The notes: generated by a model from the sequence alone, not told the origin. Counted from the first letter of the stretch, positions 15,732-27,000 are shown. The stretch is DNA of 64,000 nt from Romanomermis culicivorax (GCA_963922205.1 CAWUHX010000207.1:310001-374000), one strand, 5' to 3'. Program-made: numbers and translations.

Positions 15732-16277
15732 TCAAGGAGGGCTTGGTCTAGTGGCAGGATCTCCCCATCTCAACCAACTGACCCGGGTTCGAATCCCAGA
15801 GCCGTAAATTTTTGAAAATTTGAGTTCAAAATCTATTTTTAGAAAGTGGTCCAGTCTCAGGCCCTTAACTACTTTAGTCTTACCGGACTGCTTTGGAATC
15901 GGCAGTCCGGTACGACGTAGCAGACCTACTAGAGCGTATCCGACGGAGGGTTCCGGGTCATTTAGAAGGGTGGACTCATCCTGTACCATGAGTATGTGGT
16001 CTGAGTGGTCCCTTGGGCTCTGAGTAGCTCCTAGTGATTCAATCTCGGTGTCTGATAGCGGTGGCGCCGTTGGCACGGGTGATGCCGGAGCATCTGAATC
16101 ACTTGGCTCACGGAATCGGCCTTTCTCTGCAAGGTCGACGAATGACGACTTGCCCGTCTGGAAGAAGCCCGGTATCCCCTGGTTGACCCAGCTGATGAGG
16201 CAACTGAGGAGGCCCGTGAGTGTGGCCCAGAGATGGACGAAGCCCTGGATCGCGATCCCAGGGGTCGATCTGGTCAA
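15732..16277 (-). pseudogene. frame-shifted continuation of the env-protease polyprotein (copy A)
   Basis: A frame continuing the polyprotein after a shift near 16.13-16.15 kb. It contains the linker [17 protein letters not shown], matching copy C ([16 protein letters not shown]), and G-Y-A-L-V-G-L-L-R-R-T-G-L-P-I-P, also matching copy C immediately before retropepsin 2. After that it diverges into non-element sequence including the tRNA-like segment. This marks the breakpoint of copy A. Confidence 0.6.
15737..15806 (+). tRNA. tRNA-like sequence, probably pseudogene or SINE head
   Basis: An A box (TGGTCTAGTGG, 15744-15754) and a B box (GGTTCGAATCC, 15786-15796) occur with tRNA-like spacing, and the D arm resembles tRNA-Glu. 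The T stem has one mismatch, the acceptor stem pairs at five of seven positions, and the anticodon stem does not pair. That makes a decayed tRNA or the head of a tRNA-derived SINE more likely than a working tRNA. It sits exactly where retroelement copy A loses similarity to copy C. Confidence 0.4.
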
Positions 16278-18600
16278 TTTCCGGCGTGGTCAGCAGGAGG
16301 GGTAATTCTACTGCGTCCAGCCGACAAACATTAGGTTGGTAGTCAAACATAATGTTCTTGAACTGTTCTAAGAAGTCCAGTCCGAGTATAAGGTCAACAA
16401 GTGCCCAGAAGGGAGACGTAGTCTTGCACACATGGAGATGTATATCGATCCGTGTGTTCGGCTGGCGGTTTCCGGGCAACATGAGTTCATATGGTCCCGA
16501 GAGGATGGTATGAACGGCTTTACCATTGATGCTCATCAATGGGTTAAAGTCGTGATGTTGCTGGAACGCCATGACCGCCTTCCGACTTTCTTTAGCCAAG
16601 GCCTTATGAAGGCGTTGGCTAATGATAGTGCGGGGGCAACCCGTGTCAAGGAAAGCAGGAGTTTCCTTGGTATCCAGCAGCACAACGAAACACGGTGTGA
16701 TTCGGTCAAGCTGGGAGGGCACATCGTTTTGCACGTAGTGAAAACCGATCCAGCGTTGGACTTTGCGGTAAAGACCCAACGGGGAGAAACGGCTAACAAA
16801 CCTGACCTGTTTGCTCCGCAGACGGTAGCTGAGATAATAAGATACACCAAGGTAGGCAAGGTATCCGACACCGATCAGCACGGTCAGGATAATTAGGATG
16901 TTAAAGATCAACTGAACCGGCCCGCTCAGGACAGCATGCAAGCCCTGGGCCAGGGTGTGTTGTTGACCCGTAATAACATGGTTTGCCGCCAAACCGACAC
17001 CTTCCAGAGAGGCCTTGATGTTCGTTCCTACCCCTGCAAAGGCCTGGTAGATGGCGTCTGGTTGCAGGGATAGACCAGCGGTAAAGTTTACCAGCCGGTT
17101 AAGTACCGCTTCAATTTGCTCAGTCTTGTAAACGTACTGTTTAAAGAAGGCAAAGTTTGAAGGGGTCATCGCCAACTGGTCATGGAAGAGCGCTGGTGCC
17201 TCGAAGTGAGTGATGTTGAAACGCTGCTTCCAGAAGAGTTCCAGTGGGATGTGGCTCACATGGACCGCGCCAGACTCAGTAAACCAGCCCGAGCGATTTC
17301 GGAAAATCCCTGTAAAGTGGTGATGACACGGCACAATTGGGCCAGATTTAATGAGATCCGGACCACCGGGGGTGGCGAAGTAGATGGTGCCGCCAACCTG
17401 TACAGGTAAGTACTTGTAGCAAACGTTCCCCACCCGGTACGAGTGGTAAACGTAGGTGGCGTTGACCTTCTGACACAGCCATATTGTCAGCGCATCGCCC
17501 GTGAATTCCGCCGTCAGGTCATTCCTCTGGAGAAATGCCCGGGCACCCAGGGTAGGGTCGAAGCGAAGCAACTGCCAAGTCAGATCAAGATAGCGTTGAG
17601 CGTGAGAGCAGAGCTCAAGCCACATGAACCGGAAACCGTTAATTTCCGACTCCTTGATCTGCTGAGCCAGATAGTTCAGTTTGGCATTGACAGGATCGGG
17701 ACGGCTGTCCTTTGCCATTCTGAACAAGTTTTGGGTCAAATTGTATCTCCCGTGGATGCGAAGGAGAAGACCCTGATCCGTCCGGACTGTGGTGGAACGT
17801 AGTTCTGGGCACAGTTGGAAGACGCGGGAGTTTCCCGGGATCTTGAGGGCAACCTGTAGATCATCGATGATGACGTGGTTCCCTGACATGGACGCAGTGT
17901 AATTTCCCTTGGGGTGATAATGACACCACGCTGTGAAGTTTTGGGCAGGCCAGACAATGACCCCATCTAGAGTAGTGCACTGACCTGCAGTGGGACTGCA
18001 TCCACCTACATCGCCTAAGGTGCTTAGGGCCGTAGTGCCGTCCCACGAAGCGACTTGTCCCTCCTCGATGAAGAGGTTGGTCACTGTCTTGCAGACGTCG
18101 CTGCAGCACCATTCGTACATCACTTCCAATGTTTGGTTTGTGCTGTAAAAGCCAGGGCGAACGCCGACAAGTTTTTGTGAACCAAACATCTTAGTGCGAT
18201 GTGCTAGCGTGCATGCCGCAGGCGCTAAGTGCTGAGTGGTGATGACGTCTGCAGTGATGCCCCTAGAGCCGAAGAAACCAGTGTTGGTGCAGACTTTGCG
18301 GAAGCGCAATGTGCATTTCCACGCTGTGGCTGTAATCGGGTCTGAACTAGGGACATACACCGTAACATTCATGCGCCGCGGGCTCCATGAAGATTGCGGT
18401 GGCTTACACTCGACACGTTGGGGTAACTCAAGTGGATGTCCACTTCTTGAGAGACCGCAAAATTGATACTGAGCCGCCGGTGCTGACAAACTCACCCCTA
18501 GAAACAGTGATGCTACCAAGGTCAATTTTATTGTCAAAAACAACTGTACAAACGTAATTTGTAAGTGTTCACTCAATTTCACAAATCTGGCCTGAGGGGC
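16108..18600 (-). CDS. env-like glycoprotein fused to a retropepsin-like domain (copy A)
   Basis: After a hydrophobic signal-like segment ([18 protein letters not shown]) comes a Cys-rich, N-glycosylation-rich ectodomain beginning A-A-Q-Y-Q-F-C. A membrane span at about 16.92-16.83 kb ([17 protein letters not shown]) follows, then a basic tail. Behind the tail lies an aspartic protease domain: [12 protein letters not shown] and, about 85 residues on, L-I-L-G-L-D-F-L. Env proteins of errantiviruses mediate cell entry; here the gene lies between gag and pol. I cannot place the glycoprotein in a viral class with confidence, although the ectodomain layout reminds me of glycoproteins captured from negative-strand RNA viruses. 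The frame is open and shared with unspliced gag. The true env start is unclear and is probably provided by splicing. Confidence 0.65.
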   Translation of the reverse strand, partial: APQARFVKLSEHLQITFVQLFLTIKLTLVASLFLGVSLSAPAAQYQFCGLSRSGHPLELPQRVECKPPQSSWSPRRMNVTVYVPSSDPITATAWKCTLRFRKVCTNTGFFGSRGITADVITTQHLAPAACTLAHRTKMFGSQKLVGVRPGFYSTNQTLEVMYEWCCSDVCKTVTNLFIEEGQVASWDGTTALSTLGDVGGCSPTAGQCTTLDGVIVWPAQNFTAWCHYHPKGNYTASMSGNHVIIDDLQVALKIPGNSRVFQLCPELRSTTVRTDQGLLLRIHGRYNLTQNLFRMAKDSRPDPVNAKLNYLAQQIKESEINGFRFMWLELCSHAQRYLDLTWQLLRFDPTLGARAFLQRNDLTAEFTGDALTIWLCQKVNATYVYHSYRVGNVCYKYLPVQVGGTIYFATPGGPDLIKSGPIVPCHHHFTGIFRNRSGWFTESGAVHVSHIPLELFWKQRFNITHFEAPALFHDQLAMTPSNFAFFKQYVYKTEQIEAVLNRLVNFTAGLSLQPDAIYQAFAGVGTNIKASLEGVGLAANHVITGQQHTLAQGLHAVLSGPVQLIFNILIILTVLIGVGYLAYLGVSYYLSYRLRSKQVRFVSRFSPLGLYRKVQRWIGFHYVQNDVPSQLDRITPCFVVLLDTKETPAFLDTGCPRTIISQRLHKALAKESRKAVMAFQQHHDFNPLMSINGKAVHTILSGPYELMLPGNRQPNTRIDIHLHVCKTTSPFWALVDLILGLDFLEQFKNIMFDYQPNVCRLDAVELPLLLTTPEIDQIDPWDRDPGLRPSLGHTHGPPQLPHQLGQPGDTGLLPDGQVVIRRPCRERPIP

Positions 18601-18604
18601 AGTG

Positions 18605-21147
18605 TCAGATTTCTTCTTCGTCGCTGTCGGACGAAATTGGCTCCTGGCCGGGGAAATCGAGGACCAATCCACCGCACGGGTGGATTTTCCGGAGGATACC
18701 GATTTTTGGCGACCGTGGGGCGACTGCCGTTGGGAACAGAGATTCCTCAATGATGCTGACATCTTCGTTAACCGGACGCAAGGTCTCGTCGACGGCCATG
18801 TGTTCGACGACGGGCGACTTGGTCGCAGCGGTCGGAGATGTCGTTTGGGCTGACGCCGGCGATTTGGCTTGGGCTGTTGCCGACGATGTATTCTGGGCTG
18901 GTGCCAGCGGTGTAGGATCATTTGCGGGTTCCTTGGCCGGGGGCGAGGAAGCAGTAATGTCCATTTTTGTTGGCGATGTCGCGGCAACAGGTGGCGCGGC
19001 TGCCGGTGATGTAGCGGCGACAGCAGGCAGGAGGATCCGACTGGCCTGTTCGACTGCTCGGCGGACGGCATCGACTGAAGGCGAGGAAGGCTCCCCGTCC
19101 AATAAGAACTTCTCGACTGGCCAGATTGTGATAGTCCCATTGGCAATGAACTCGAGTGCCCGTCGGGCGACGTCGGGTCGTAAGAGTCGCATCGAGACGG
19201 GTGCTGCAAGCACGACGTCGGCGGCCGTGAGCGCTTCGACATGCGATGGCTCGTTGAGCAGAGTCCACGGCAAATGCGGGTATTTCTTGGCCAGGTCAAC
19301 TGACCAGATGGCCAACATCGCGTCTTGGACAGGCGATGGCGCTGTGAACAAGAAATCGATAGAGTCGTGGACTGAGATAGATTTCTGGTTCCTACACTAG
19401 GATCACCTGAAGAAGAAGGTAGTATACCTGACAAATTCATGGGCTCGACCTGGTCGAGGACTTCCGTAGCCGAATCCGTTGGGATCGAAGGCGGTGGTCC
19501 TGGAGGGACGATGCGGGCCGGTGGCGCCGAAGACGTCGTATTCGCGGCTGGAGCTGGCTCGGCAGTCTTAATTTTAGGAATGCGATACGATGCGAGGATG
19601 TTAGCGTGGCCAACAAACTGCGGTGTTGTCGAGGGGTCCAGAGTGACCGGCATCGCATACTTTGGTGGTGGTGGTGGCAGCGGTATGTCCGATACATTTA
19701 TCGGTACGGGTACCTGGGCTGCTTGGACCACTGAAAATCCAATACTGATTACACAGACAGGATAACACTGTTGTGAAGAATCTGTCAGGTGTTCAGCAAG
19801 TGCCTCATCATCCAGGTCAAGAGGATCTGGATGAGGAGGGCCATCGGTAGCCCCAACGGCGTTGTTGCGACGTATGGGCTGCCGATATTGGTTTCCCATC
19901 TCGTTAGGAGGGTGATAACCACATCTCTGATGATACACATTTGTCCCCTGGGAAGAATAACCAGTATCTTGGTAGACATTCTCACCCGTGTTTGCCAGAT
20001 TGCGCTGCGGACAGGCAGTTGATCGGTGCACTCGCACTTGACGACAATGAGGGCATGGCCTATCACATCGGTCCGTGGGGTGGGCACGTGTACGGCAAAA
20101 ATAACAGCGACCACCGTTAGCGGCGTTGTTACCGGGAGCGGCACCGGTGGGATGCTGGGCCCGGCAGTCGGCGTCGCTATGTGTACACAGTCCGTGGAAG
20201 GAGCACGTTTGAAGGTGTGCTCCCGACGAGCGTCGCCCGGCGGACTGATTTGGTGTCAACGGCTGTGGAGGCGGCGTCTGTTGGATTGGTGCGGGTGCAC
20301 GTTGCTGGGCCGTGAGCTTCGCTACGTGGGCCGTGAGCCTGGCCATTTCCTGTTTCAAGCGGCGAACCTCATCAGCAGAGGATGACGACGTTGGAGTGTT
20401 GCTCTGACGACCGTTTGCGCTTCTGTTAGGCATATCAGGATTATATCCGGCGTGTTTAGGTTCTGAAGAGAAAACGGCGTTAGATGGAGCAGTGTACCGG
20501 ATCTCGTCCCGAAAGATTTGGGATTCTGCGTAACAGGCTGCCTTGAGTGTCTCTTCAAGAGTCGTGAACTCCCTAAACTTGATACTATCTCGGAGGACCG
20601 GCTTCAGTCCTCGCAGGAAGATAGGTTTGATGATAGAATCTCGGACATCCGTCGCGAGATCTGGATACGCTACCCTGGATAGTCTCTTGAGGTGCTCAAG
20701 GTAGACTATCGCGGACTCTGTCGGCTTCTGCAGGCGATCTTGGATCAGCTGCTGATGCAGATCAGAGTCGCACCCTACTGGAAAATCTCTCCGTAGAAAA
20801 GCCGTAAACTCTTCGTAGCAGGTAGGTATTGGAGTGCTGCTGCTAAAGTCCCCGTAGGAGGCAAGAGCAGGACCCGTGAGGCATGACTCCAGAAAGGCGA
20901 TTTTATACGCATGATCCGTTTCGCTTACACCCTGGAGTGTAAAGAAACAAGTAAGATGCGACATAAAATCGGTGATAGACTCACCGAAAGCACCGGAGAA
21001 GGTGGGAGGGGCCATAAAGCTGGACACGGGAGGGTGCCTCCGACCATTCATGGCCTCTAACTTTTGGTTGAGGGGTCCAAGAGCATTCTCAAATGCTGCC
21101 TGGACCTTATTCTCGATCTGTGAAGGGAGATCAGTTTCCGACTTCAT
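18605..21147 (-). CDS. gag and X protein joined by an 86-nt intron (copy A)
   Basis: Gag starts at ATG 21147. Residues about 45-240 are a retrotransposon gag/capsid domain ([30 protein letters not shown]). CCHC knuckles C-Y-F-C-x4-H-x4-C and C-P-H-C-x5-H-x4-C follow. At 19427 a GTATAC donor and at 19342 a CACAG acceptor bound an 86-nt intron. Splicing (21147-19428 plus 19341-18605) gives 2457 nt, exactly 819 codons, and continues into X: a segment [11 protein letters not shown], an Ala/Pro/Ser-rich middle and an acidic end S-S-D-S-D-E-E-E-I. Without splicing the gag frame stays open through the whole X region into env. The X frame is the conserved one among copies, so the unspliced Arg/Ser-rich frame there is likely a shadow. 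An X-only start at ATG 19318 is possible. Confidence 0.7.
19342..19427 (-). other. retained intron between gag and X, copy A
   Basis: Donor G-GTATAC and acceptor TTGTTCACAG on the minus strand. Joining restores one frame from gag to X (phase 1). The same intron occurs at 36869-36784 in copy B and 61400-61313 in copy C. Confidence 0.6.
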
Positions 21148-22611
21148 GTCCGAGGGTTCGTTCTCCCGTAAGGTGGTTAGAACAGACGTTCTTGCCTGTG
21201 AAGCAATTAAGTCAAATTGAATAGAGAGCGGCTCACTGGTCTGTACAGGCTGGGTACTGAGACGGCAGGAACGACGAGGTGTCTCTATTGTGTAAAGTGA
21301 AAGTGAGTACTACTTTTGAATTCGCAGCGAAAGAGCGCGTGAATTCGAAAAAACGTGTGCGCGACTGCGTTTGTGACGTAAACTTGATTTAGCTCAAGAC
21401 TAGCGACCACGAAAATGGAGCTAGAATGGAAATAGGATTGTAAGATGCAAGATCAGAGTACACCAGGGTGACGCAGAAGGGAATTTATCTGGTCGCCCGT
21501 GATGGATATGGGCATGGCCTGAGATATGGGGGAATCAATACCGACCAAATGGATGTAGAGTTGGGGCCTGGACCCAGCAATTAGAATAGCCGTGAAGGAC
21601 AGAGGAATAGACATAAGAGGAGAGAAAAGGCGGTTTTCCTGCCGAGAAATAAGGTGACGGATGAACCCGCTCAGGAGGGATTTTTCCTGGAGGTTCGACC
21701 ATTTGTACTAGTTTACAAACCTTGGGGCGAGGCGGACTCGTAGCCGGCAAGATCCTACTCACCAGGAGTAGCGCATAAAGTGGCATAAAGTGAAAAGGAT
21801 GCGGACAACTGAAAGTGAACTTAAAAGGGAGCCATAAATAGGGACAAAACTAGTTTACAAACCCAGTTATGCAAAGGGGTCGCGCAGTTACGCAAAGGGC
21901 CTCACTCGCCAGGAGCGATTGCGATCCCTGTACAGTGTGATGGACTATACAGAGGTTCCATGCTGGATGACATTTGCAAGTAACTTACAGCCGTGTCGGA
22001 AACGGGAGCCCGCATTCCGAACAGAACGGACACTCTCAAGGAGTATTATATACAGCTGGTAGCCAGGTTGCCGATCACTGAGATGAAATGAGGCTCGCAG
22101 GTCACACAGTGGAAGAGAAAGGGAGCAGGGGTACCAAGGGTGCTATTCTGACACACTCAGTCAGTTAAGATGAATTACTCTGGATGTTTTGAGGGCACAC
22201 CCGAAAACATCTAAGGGATCACGGGTACAAGGTGTCCCTGGATGAATATTGAGTGTAAATAACTGAGGCAGACCCAGTTATGTATCGAGGCGTACTCAAT
22301 ACCTTCGCTGAGGCGGACTCAACGGTGCCTATTACATTACATGACTAACAGGGGGTGGACCGCGGAGGCCGACTCTGGGTCAGTGGCAACTCTAGCGCGG
22401 GCATCGTTAAGCCAGTTAACGAAGGCGTTCAAGTGAATAAAATATGACAGGGGGTCCTATACACTCTAGGCCCAACCGGAGACTGTGCCGCGGTCCCTCG
22501 GGAACCACCTTGGCGGGGACACTAGAAAAGATCTATGTATGACAGCTCGATGAGATGAAAGAGAATGAGTGAATTTAGATAAGAAATTTACAAGAAGATT
22601 GCTGAACCCTT
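21148..22611 (-). other. retroelement leader near gag, no gene seen
   Basis: Noncoding on both strands apart from short chance ORFs. It is similar in order to the corresponding leader parts of copies B (38.6-40 kb) and C (63.1-64 kb), for instance the segment ending ACTCACCAGGAGTAGCGC. Confidence 0.6.
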
Positions 22612-23660
22612 GCAGACGTCAGACACAGGCAATACTAACTGCAAATGCCTACCGTCTACACGAGTCAAACAACCAACCCAGCTGAGGCCGAGTGTAACTC
22701 GTTCAAACCTGCAGTTAAAGCTTGAAAGCAGCCACGTGCTGATCAACAGTGCCGCTACCCGGGCAGACAACCTGATCAGTACGCAGGCTAGAGAGCATCT
22801 CAGGTGGTGTATGTATGTGGACTGATGTTTCCCAGGCATCAGTCCCAGACACACACCAACCCTTGGACAAGAGCAGTAGGTGATAGGACCATGCGCCAGC
22901 AACCACTTACGACTCAAGTGGAATACTCATAGGACCGACAGTAACCTGGTGCTGACGTCAAAAGGTAGGGGGTATGAACCAACACATGACCTTGGTGCTG
23001 ACTGCAGGTGCCTGGGATAAGAGTATTCAAGTATCATGTCGCAGTTGCAGACGCCAGGGGTGAGTGCCTAAGGCCAGCAAAACCCCTGCAGTAGCACGTA
23101 ATGTTACCGTTGCAGACGTCAGAAATAGGATCATGTAACCTCAATTTCTGCTGCGAGAGCATGATACATTGTCATTGCTGACGTCAGCAATAGGGCCCCT
23201 GAAGCCAACTATCGGTATACAACAACACACGTGATGGTGCCGTTGCTGACGTCAAAAGGTGGAACCAAGGGTCTGATACCTTAAGTCAATGACATGAGAT
23301 GCAGTTGTTGCAGACGTCAGATGTGGCACCCGTAAGACCTGCACATCTTTTGAATAGTGACACGGTGCGTCACCATTGCTGATGTCACAGATGGGGTGCA
23401 GGGAACCAGCCGAACCTGTTGCAACAATGCTAGCTTCAGCTGTTGCAGACGTCAGGAGTCAGCACTGCAGGAGAATTAACTTAAACAACAACACGTAATG
23501 TCACCGTTGCTGACGTCAGGAGTAGAACCCGGAGGGCTACCCACCCCTTAAAGCAACAGCAAGTGAAGTGGCTGTTGCAGACGTCAGTGGTTGCATCCAT
23601 GAGGCTGAACCACACAACAACAACAACCCGTAACGTTGTTGTTGCTGACGTCAAAGAGCA
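22612..23660 (-). promoter_or_regulatory. array of about 65-bp units with GACGTC motifs in the leader (copy A)
   Basis: About ten exact GACGTC cores plus variants (GATGTC, GACGCC) occur here, dense and near 65 bp apart from about 23050 on. On the plus strand TTGCAGACGTCAG and TTGCTGACGTCA forms tend to alternate. TGACGTCA is the palindromic CRE/bZIP site. The array lies in the leader between the primer-binding site and gag, so it would be in the genomic RNA as well as in DNA. It may be an enhancer, an insulator-like array or a packaging signal. Confidence 0.65.
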
Positions 23661-24683
23661 TGACCCATAAAGTCTATGGTCTAGATGCAACAACCTGAAA
23701 AGAGAAGAGAAGTGACCTTACAGTAAATAGAAATGAGGAAGAGAGAGAAACTTACGTAAGGGTGTCATACTGTAGTGGTGGCGAAAAACAGAAAAAAAAA
23801 TTTTTTTTTTTCGTACCACTCAGATGATGGAGGAGGAAAGAAATGGAGGAAAAAATAACCAAAAGCAGAAAATACGATATTGGTACATATGCGTGTTAAA
23901 TGTGTAAACAGTAGGTGTAAAATTTTTGGGGCCGGAAAAGTGAGCAATTCCGACAGTTTCCGCCGAAATACAAAAATACTGTATACATTTAACAGATCGC
24001 AGCCACGCATGAAGTCCAGAATCATACGTGGAGGGTGTACTGTATCATGGGGTCATGGACCACCGACAGTCAGGAGAGGCCGTCAACCCCTACAGCTGCG
24101 ATACCAGTACCCGCGTATGGGTATACTGTAGTTACAGTACGGGAATGGACACAGGTGTACTGTAACGGCACCCACCCTGAGGGTTACAGTATACCACCCA
24201 AAATGAGAGGGGGGGAAATAAAGGGAAAAGAGACAAATAAGGTAGTTTACAACACAGGCAAGTATGTAGAATATACAGGATCAATCAGAGGAGAAATACA
24301 GAATACTCAATATATAACTCAACTCTGGGACAAATAACTCGACTCTGAGGACATTTGACTCGGGCGATACACACGCATGAGATAATTATTTACACATATA
24401 GATCATATTTAGATCACTCGTAAGGGCGATTTCCGTCTTACAGTAAATAAACTCGACTTGAGGGGAAGTTTCCGACCTACAGTAGCGGTAATCCGAAATA
24501 AGGGACAGTCCCGACCCATTAGGCAGTAAACTCAAATTTGGGGGGTCTCTGACTTATTGGATGGCTAGTACCTGATTTTAAGAGGGCTTGTCCGACTTAA
24601 AATGGGAATTGACCCGACCTGGGGGTAGTTCCGACCCAAGGGTGAAGTTTTTGCACTTAAGGGCGAGTGCCAGGCTTAAGGTC
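23661..24683 (-). other. distal leader with short degenerate repeats
   Basis: No gene seen. From about 24320 to 24680 degenerate 35-40 bp repeats contain variants of CGACTT, CCGACC and GGGG tracts. From 24000 to 24190 the sequence matches copy B (41750-41950), including several TACTGTA segments. Confidence 0.5.
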
Positions 24684-24701
24684 GATTTTCCAGCCTCCCC
24701 A
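24684..24701 (-). promoter_or_regulatory. primer-binding site of copy A
   Basis: Directly after the LTR on the minus strand the sequence begins TGGGGAGGCTGG. TGG is the usual complement of a tRNA 3' CCA, so reverse transcription is probably primed by a tRNA ending CCAGCCTCCCCA. I cannot assign which tRNA. Confidence 0.5.
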
Positions 24702-26117
24702 TGTCACATTTTATGCCATGGCACGTGTATGCCATGTTTATTTGGGAGAGCTGGGGAGGTTTGGGTATCACATCAGGTAGTACCGTGTTTTAGACGTCAC
24801 ATTGATGGTGAACCATATCAGATTGATCCTATTACAGTGAGTAATAGGCTGTGACTCCTGATGGATACTGGCATTTTCCCCAGGTTTCCCTGATTGGCGT
24901 TGGGGCCTAACCTGGCAAATGGTGGCTATAGAGAGGTCTATAGTTGGTTCTCTGGTGTTGTCCTGGGGTCTTACTGTAGGGTAATGGACAATGCCGCCAG
25001 GCTAGGTGCAACAAACCCCAAGTCCTGCTCAGTGAGAGTGGGGACAAGGTCACCCGTAAAATGACCTGATTTGTGGGACCTGGTTATGGACCAGACAGCC
25101 CCTTTTGTAGCCCGAACCTGAGAGGTGGAGGCCCTACTTATCTGTGGGAGACTTGGGAAACCAACTTAAGAAGGGTTCCCCAACAAATACCCCACAAACA
25201 ACAATAATCCCCTGAGAAGACTCACCTAGTCCTGTTTCTCAAGCGATTCGATGAATCGGGCGGCAAGTCCCTGGACACTTTCGGTCTTCTGGCACTGGAG
25301 CGGGGGGATGCGATCCACAGCGACGGGTTTCGGCTATCGGGAGGCGATTCTCCAACGTTTCTCTGCGAACGGGGGCGGTCGGACACCTGGCACTGTTGGG
25401 CAGCGGGTACTGTAGACGGGTAAGCGGCGGACGCAGTAAAGGGATATAAATTTATGCAAATTTATTTGGAAATAAGGCGGCGGACGCACAGGTGTATAAT
25501 AAAATATGCAAATTCAAACGAAGGCGGTGGACGCGGAGTTACAACCGGACGGAAGCTTGGTGAACCCAAGAATGAGCGAAAAATTAGAAAAATATGTCCT
25601 TTTAAGGACATGTTTGGCTACAGCTGCAGCTTGGGCGGAGTTTCTCGGCGTCCAAGCTAACTTCTGCAGCTAGACGCGATGCAGAAGATGCCTATGAGCA
25701 CATAGACATTTTTCGTTCACATGCCTTTAGCACTGAGGCCGACTGCAGTGCCTATGCTAAGCATATGAACGTCTTTAGCTAAACTTCTTAGCTAGTCATT
25801 TTTGCGTAACAAAAACGACACTAATTTTTGATGATAAGAGGTGCATGGAATGCATTAAAAATAGCCATGTGCTCATGGAGCACGACTGGCGGAAGTTTTT
25901 AGCTTAAGGGCCTACTGTAGCCCGTGTTCATAGAGAAATAAAAATATAACAAAACGAAACATAGAAATGCATGAAAAATATAAGACAAACACAAAATGCA
26001 TGTGTAAAAATGAAATAAACGAAAACATGAATGAGTAATAAACAAATTATGAAGAAAAATAAATTGTTGACATGATTTGAATCACGTGACGTCGGAGAAA
26101 TTGAGCGGCACGTGACA
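24702..26117 (-). repeat. 5' LTR of copy A (1416 bp)
   Basis: The boundaries were set by comparing three copies (also 30991-32399 and 52563-54037). All begin TGTCACATT and end ACGTGACA on the plus strand, giving perfect six-base TGTCAC/GTGACA ends. Internal similarity includes the AATGGACAA segment near 24985 and a stretch of AAATG-rich repeats near the high end. Beyond 26117 copy A differs from B and C, as expected for a 5' LTR flanked by host DNA. Confidence 0.75.
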
Positions 26118-26472
26118 GTGTCTAAATCGATTTTCTCTTCCAATACCAGTTTGCCGAATTGTATCCTTTTTTCTTTGTTCACGTCTCGAACCATTTGACA
26201 ATATTTAACAGTTGAACGTACCCAACCTACAAATTTTTTAGATCGAATAGGAAAAATCATTAGAAAAAAATTGTTTACAAATTATTTTAATATTCAAATG
26301 TTAAAAAACAAAGAAGAAATATCAAAAAAATGACATATTACAGAGCAACATGCATGTACACCCTAGTGCAACTATAGACTAGAGTCTGCTTCCTGAGAAT
26401 GCTTGTGAATTTTGAGATTGAAAAGCATGTAATGTCTTAGATTTTTTCTATTTTCTACTCTATGTGTGTAAA
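26118..26472. other. AT-rich flank, nothing recognised
   Basis: Sequence between the LTR edge and the transposase fragment. No gene or repeat that I can support. Confidence 0.5.
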
Positions 26473-26856
26473 TTAGATTATTATTATTCTGTGCACTTCT
26501 GTACCTAGTTCTCTCCTAATCTGACGAACAGTTGAACAATCAACTGTAATATTATGCATCCGTTTCGAAATTGTGACTAAGTCCTTTGCAATAAATTCAT
26601 TATTCGAATACATAAGTCGATCAATTAGTCTTTTAGTGACGTTTGGAACCTTCGATTTTCTTCCACTTCTCTTCAAGTCATATAAGTGACCTACGGCTTG
26701 AAACCTTTTTATGAATAGGCGAATAGCACGCGCAGAAATACAACAGTGCTCCTTCGCCAGAAAAAGTCTTTTACTAGGCACCGAAACGCCTAATTTGTGT
26801 AGACAAATAATCCTTGCCCGAAAATACAGTGGTATACGAGAGAGCTTTTCAGTCAT
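26473..26856 (-). pseudogene. Tc1/mariner-like transposase, N-terminal helix-turn-helix fragment
   Basis: About 127 codons with the bipartite helix-turn-helix layout of Tc1/mariner transposases. A first helical domain (Y-F-R-A-R-I-I-C-L-H-K-L-G) is followed by the linker K-R-S-G-R-K-S-K-V and a second domain ending D-C-S-T-V-R-Q-I-R-R-E-L-G. The catalytic DDE half is missing. No terminal inverted repeats were found. A DNA-binding-only exapted protein is possible, but the abrupt end (I-I-I-I) favours a remnant. Confidence 0.5.
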
Positions 26857-27000
26857 GCTAGAAAAAACTTTGGTGACACGGAAAAACAACAGATGCTCAG
26901 TCCAACAAAGAAACAGATGACAAACAGAAATCAAACCTACAAAAGAGAAAGCATCATTTTTCCTGAAAAAAATATTTCCGTGCGTTCACAAAATTTGTCA

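Larger units (their letters stand above)
15890..26117 (-). mobile_element. Ty3/gypsy-type retroelement with env, copy A (3' truncated)
   Basis: Reading on the minus strand: 5' LTR 26117-24702, primer-binding site 24701 downward, long leader, gag-X (21147-18605), env plus retropepsin 1 (about 18600-16108), and a frame-shifted continuation to about 15890. There similarity to copy C ends just before retropepsin 2. RT, RNase H and integrase are absent. Loss could be due to truncation or to insertion of the Polinton or tRNA-like sequence into the element; the missing half might then lie left of the window. Among the three copies this one has the longest intact reading frames. Confidence 0.8.

Noticed and set aside
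18600..19427. Arg/Ser/Pro-rich part of the unspliced gag frame of copy A
   Set aside because: The overlapping X frame is the one conserved in copies B and C; the gag frame ends early in C, so this is a shadow that happens to be open.
22612..23660. Regularly spaced short motifs resembling a CRISPR array
   Set aside because: The conserved core is only about 13 bp, alternates in form, spacers are similar between copies, and the setting is a eukaryotic retroelement leader.
23481..23693. Minus-strand ORF through the GACGTC array with repeated T-S-A-T-x-T-L-R-V
   Set aside because: Direct product of the DNA repeat, no start context, not maintained in copy B.
24702..26117. Solo LTR
   Set aside because: Flanks show no matching duplication, and the primer-binding site, leader and gag follow directly.
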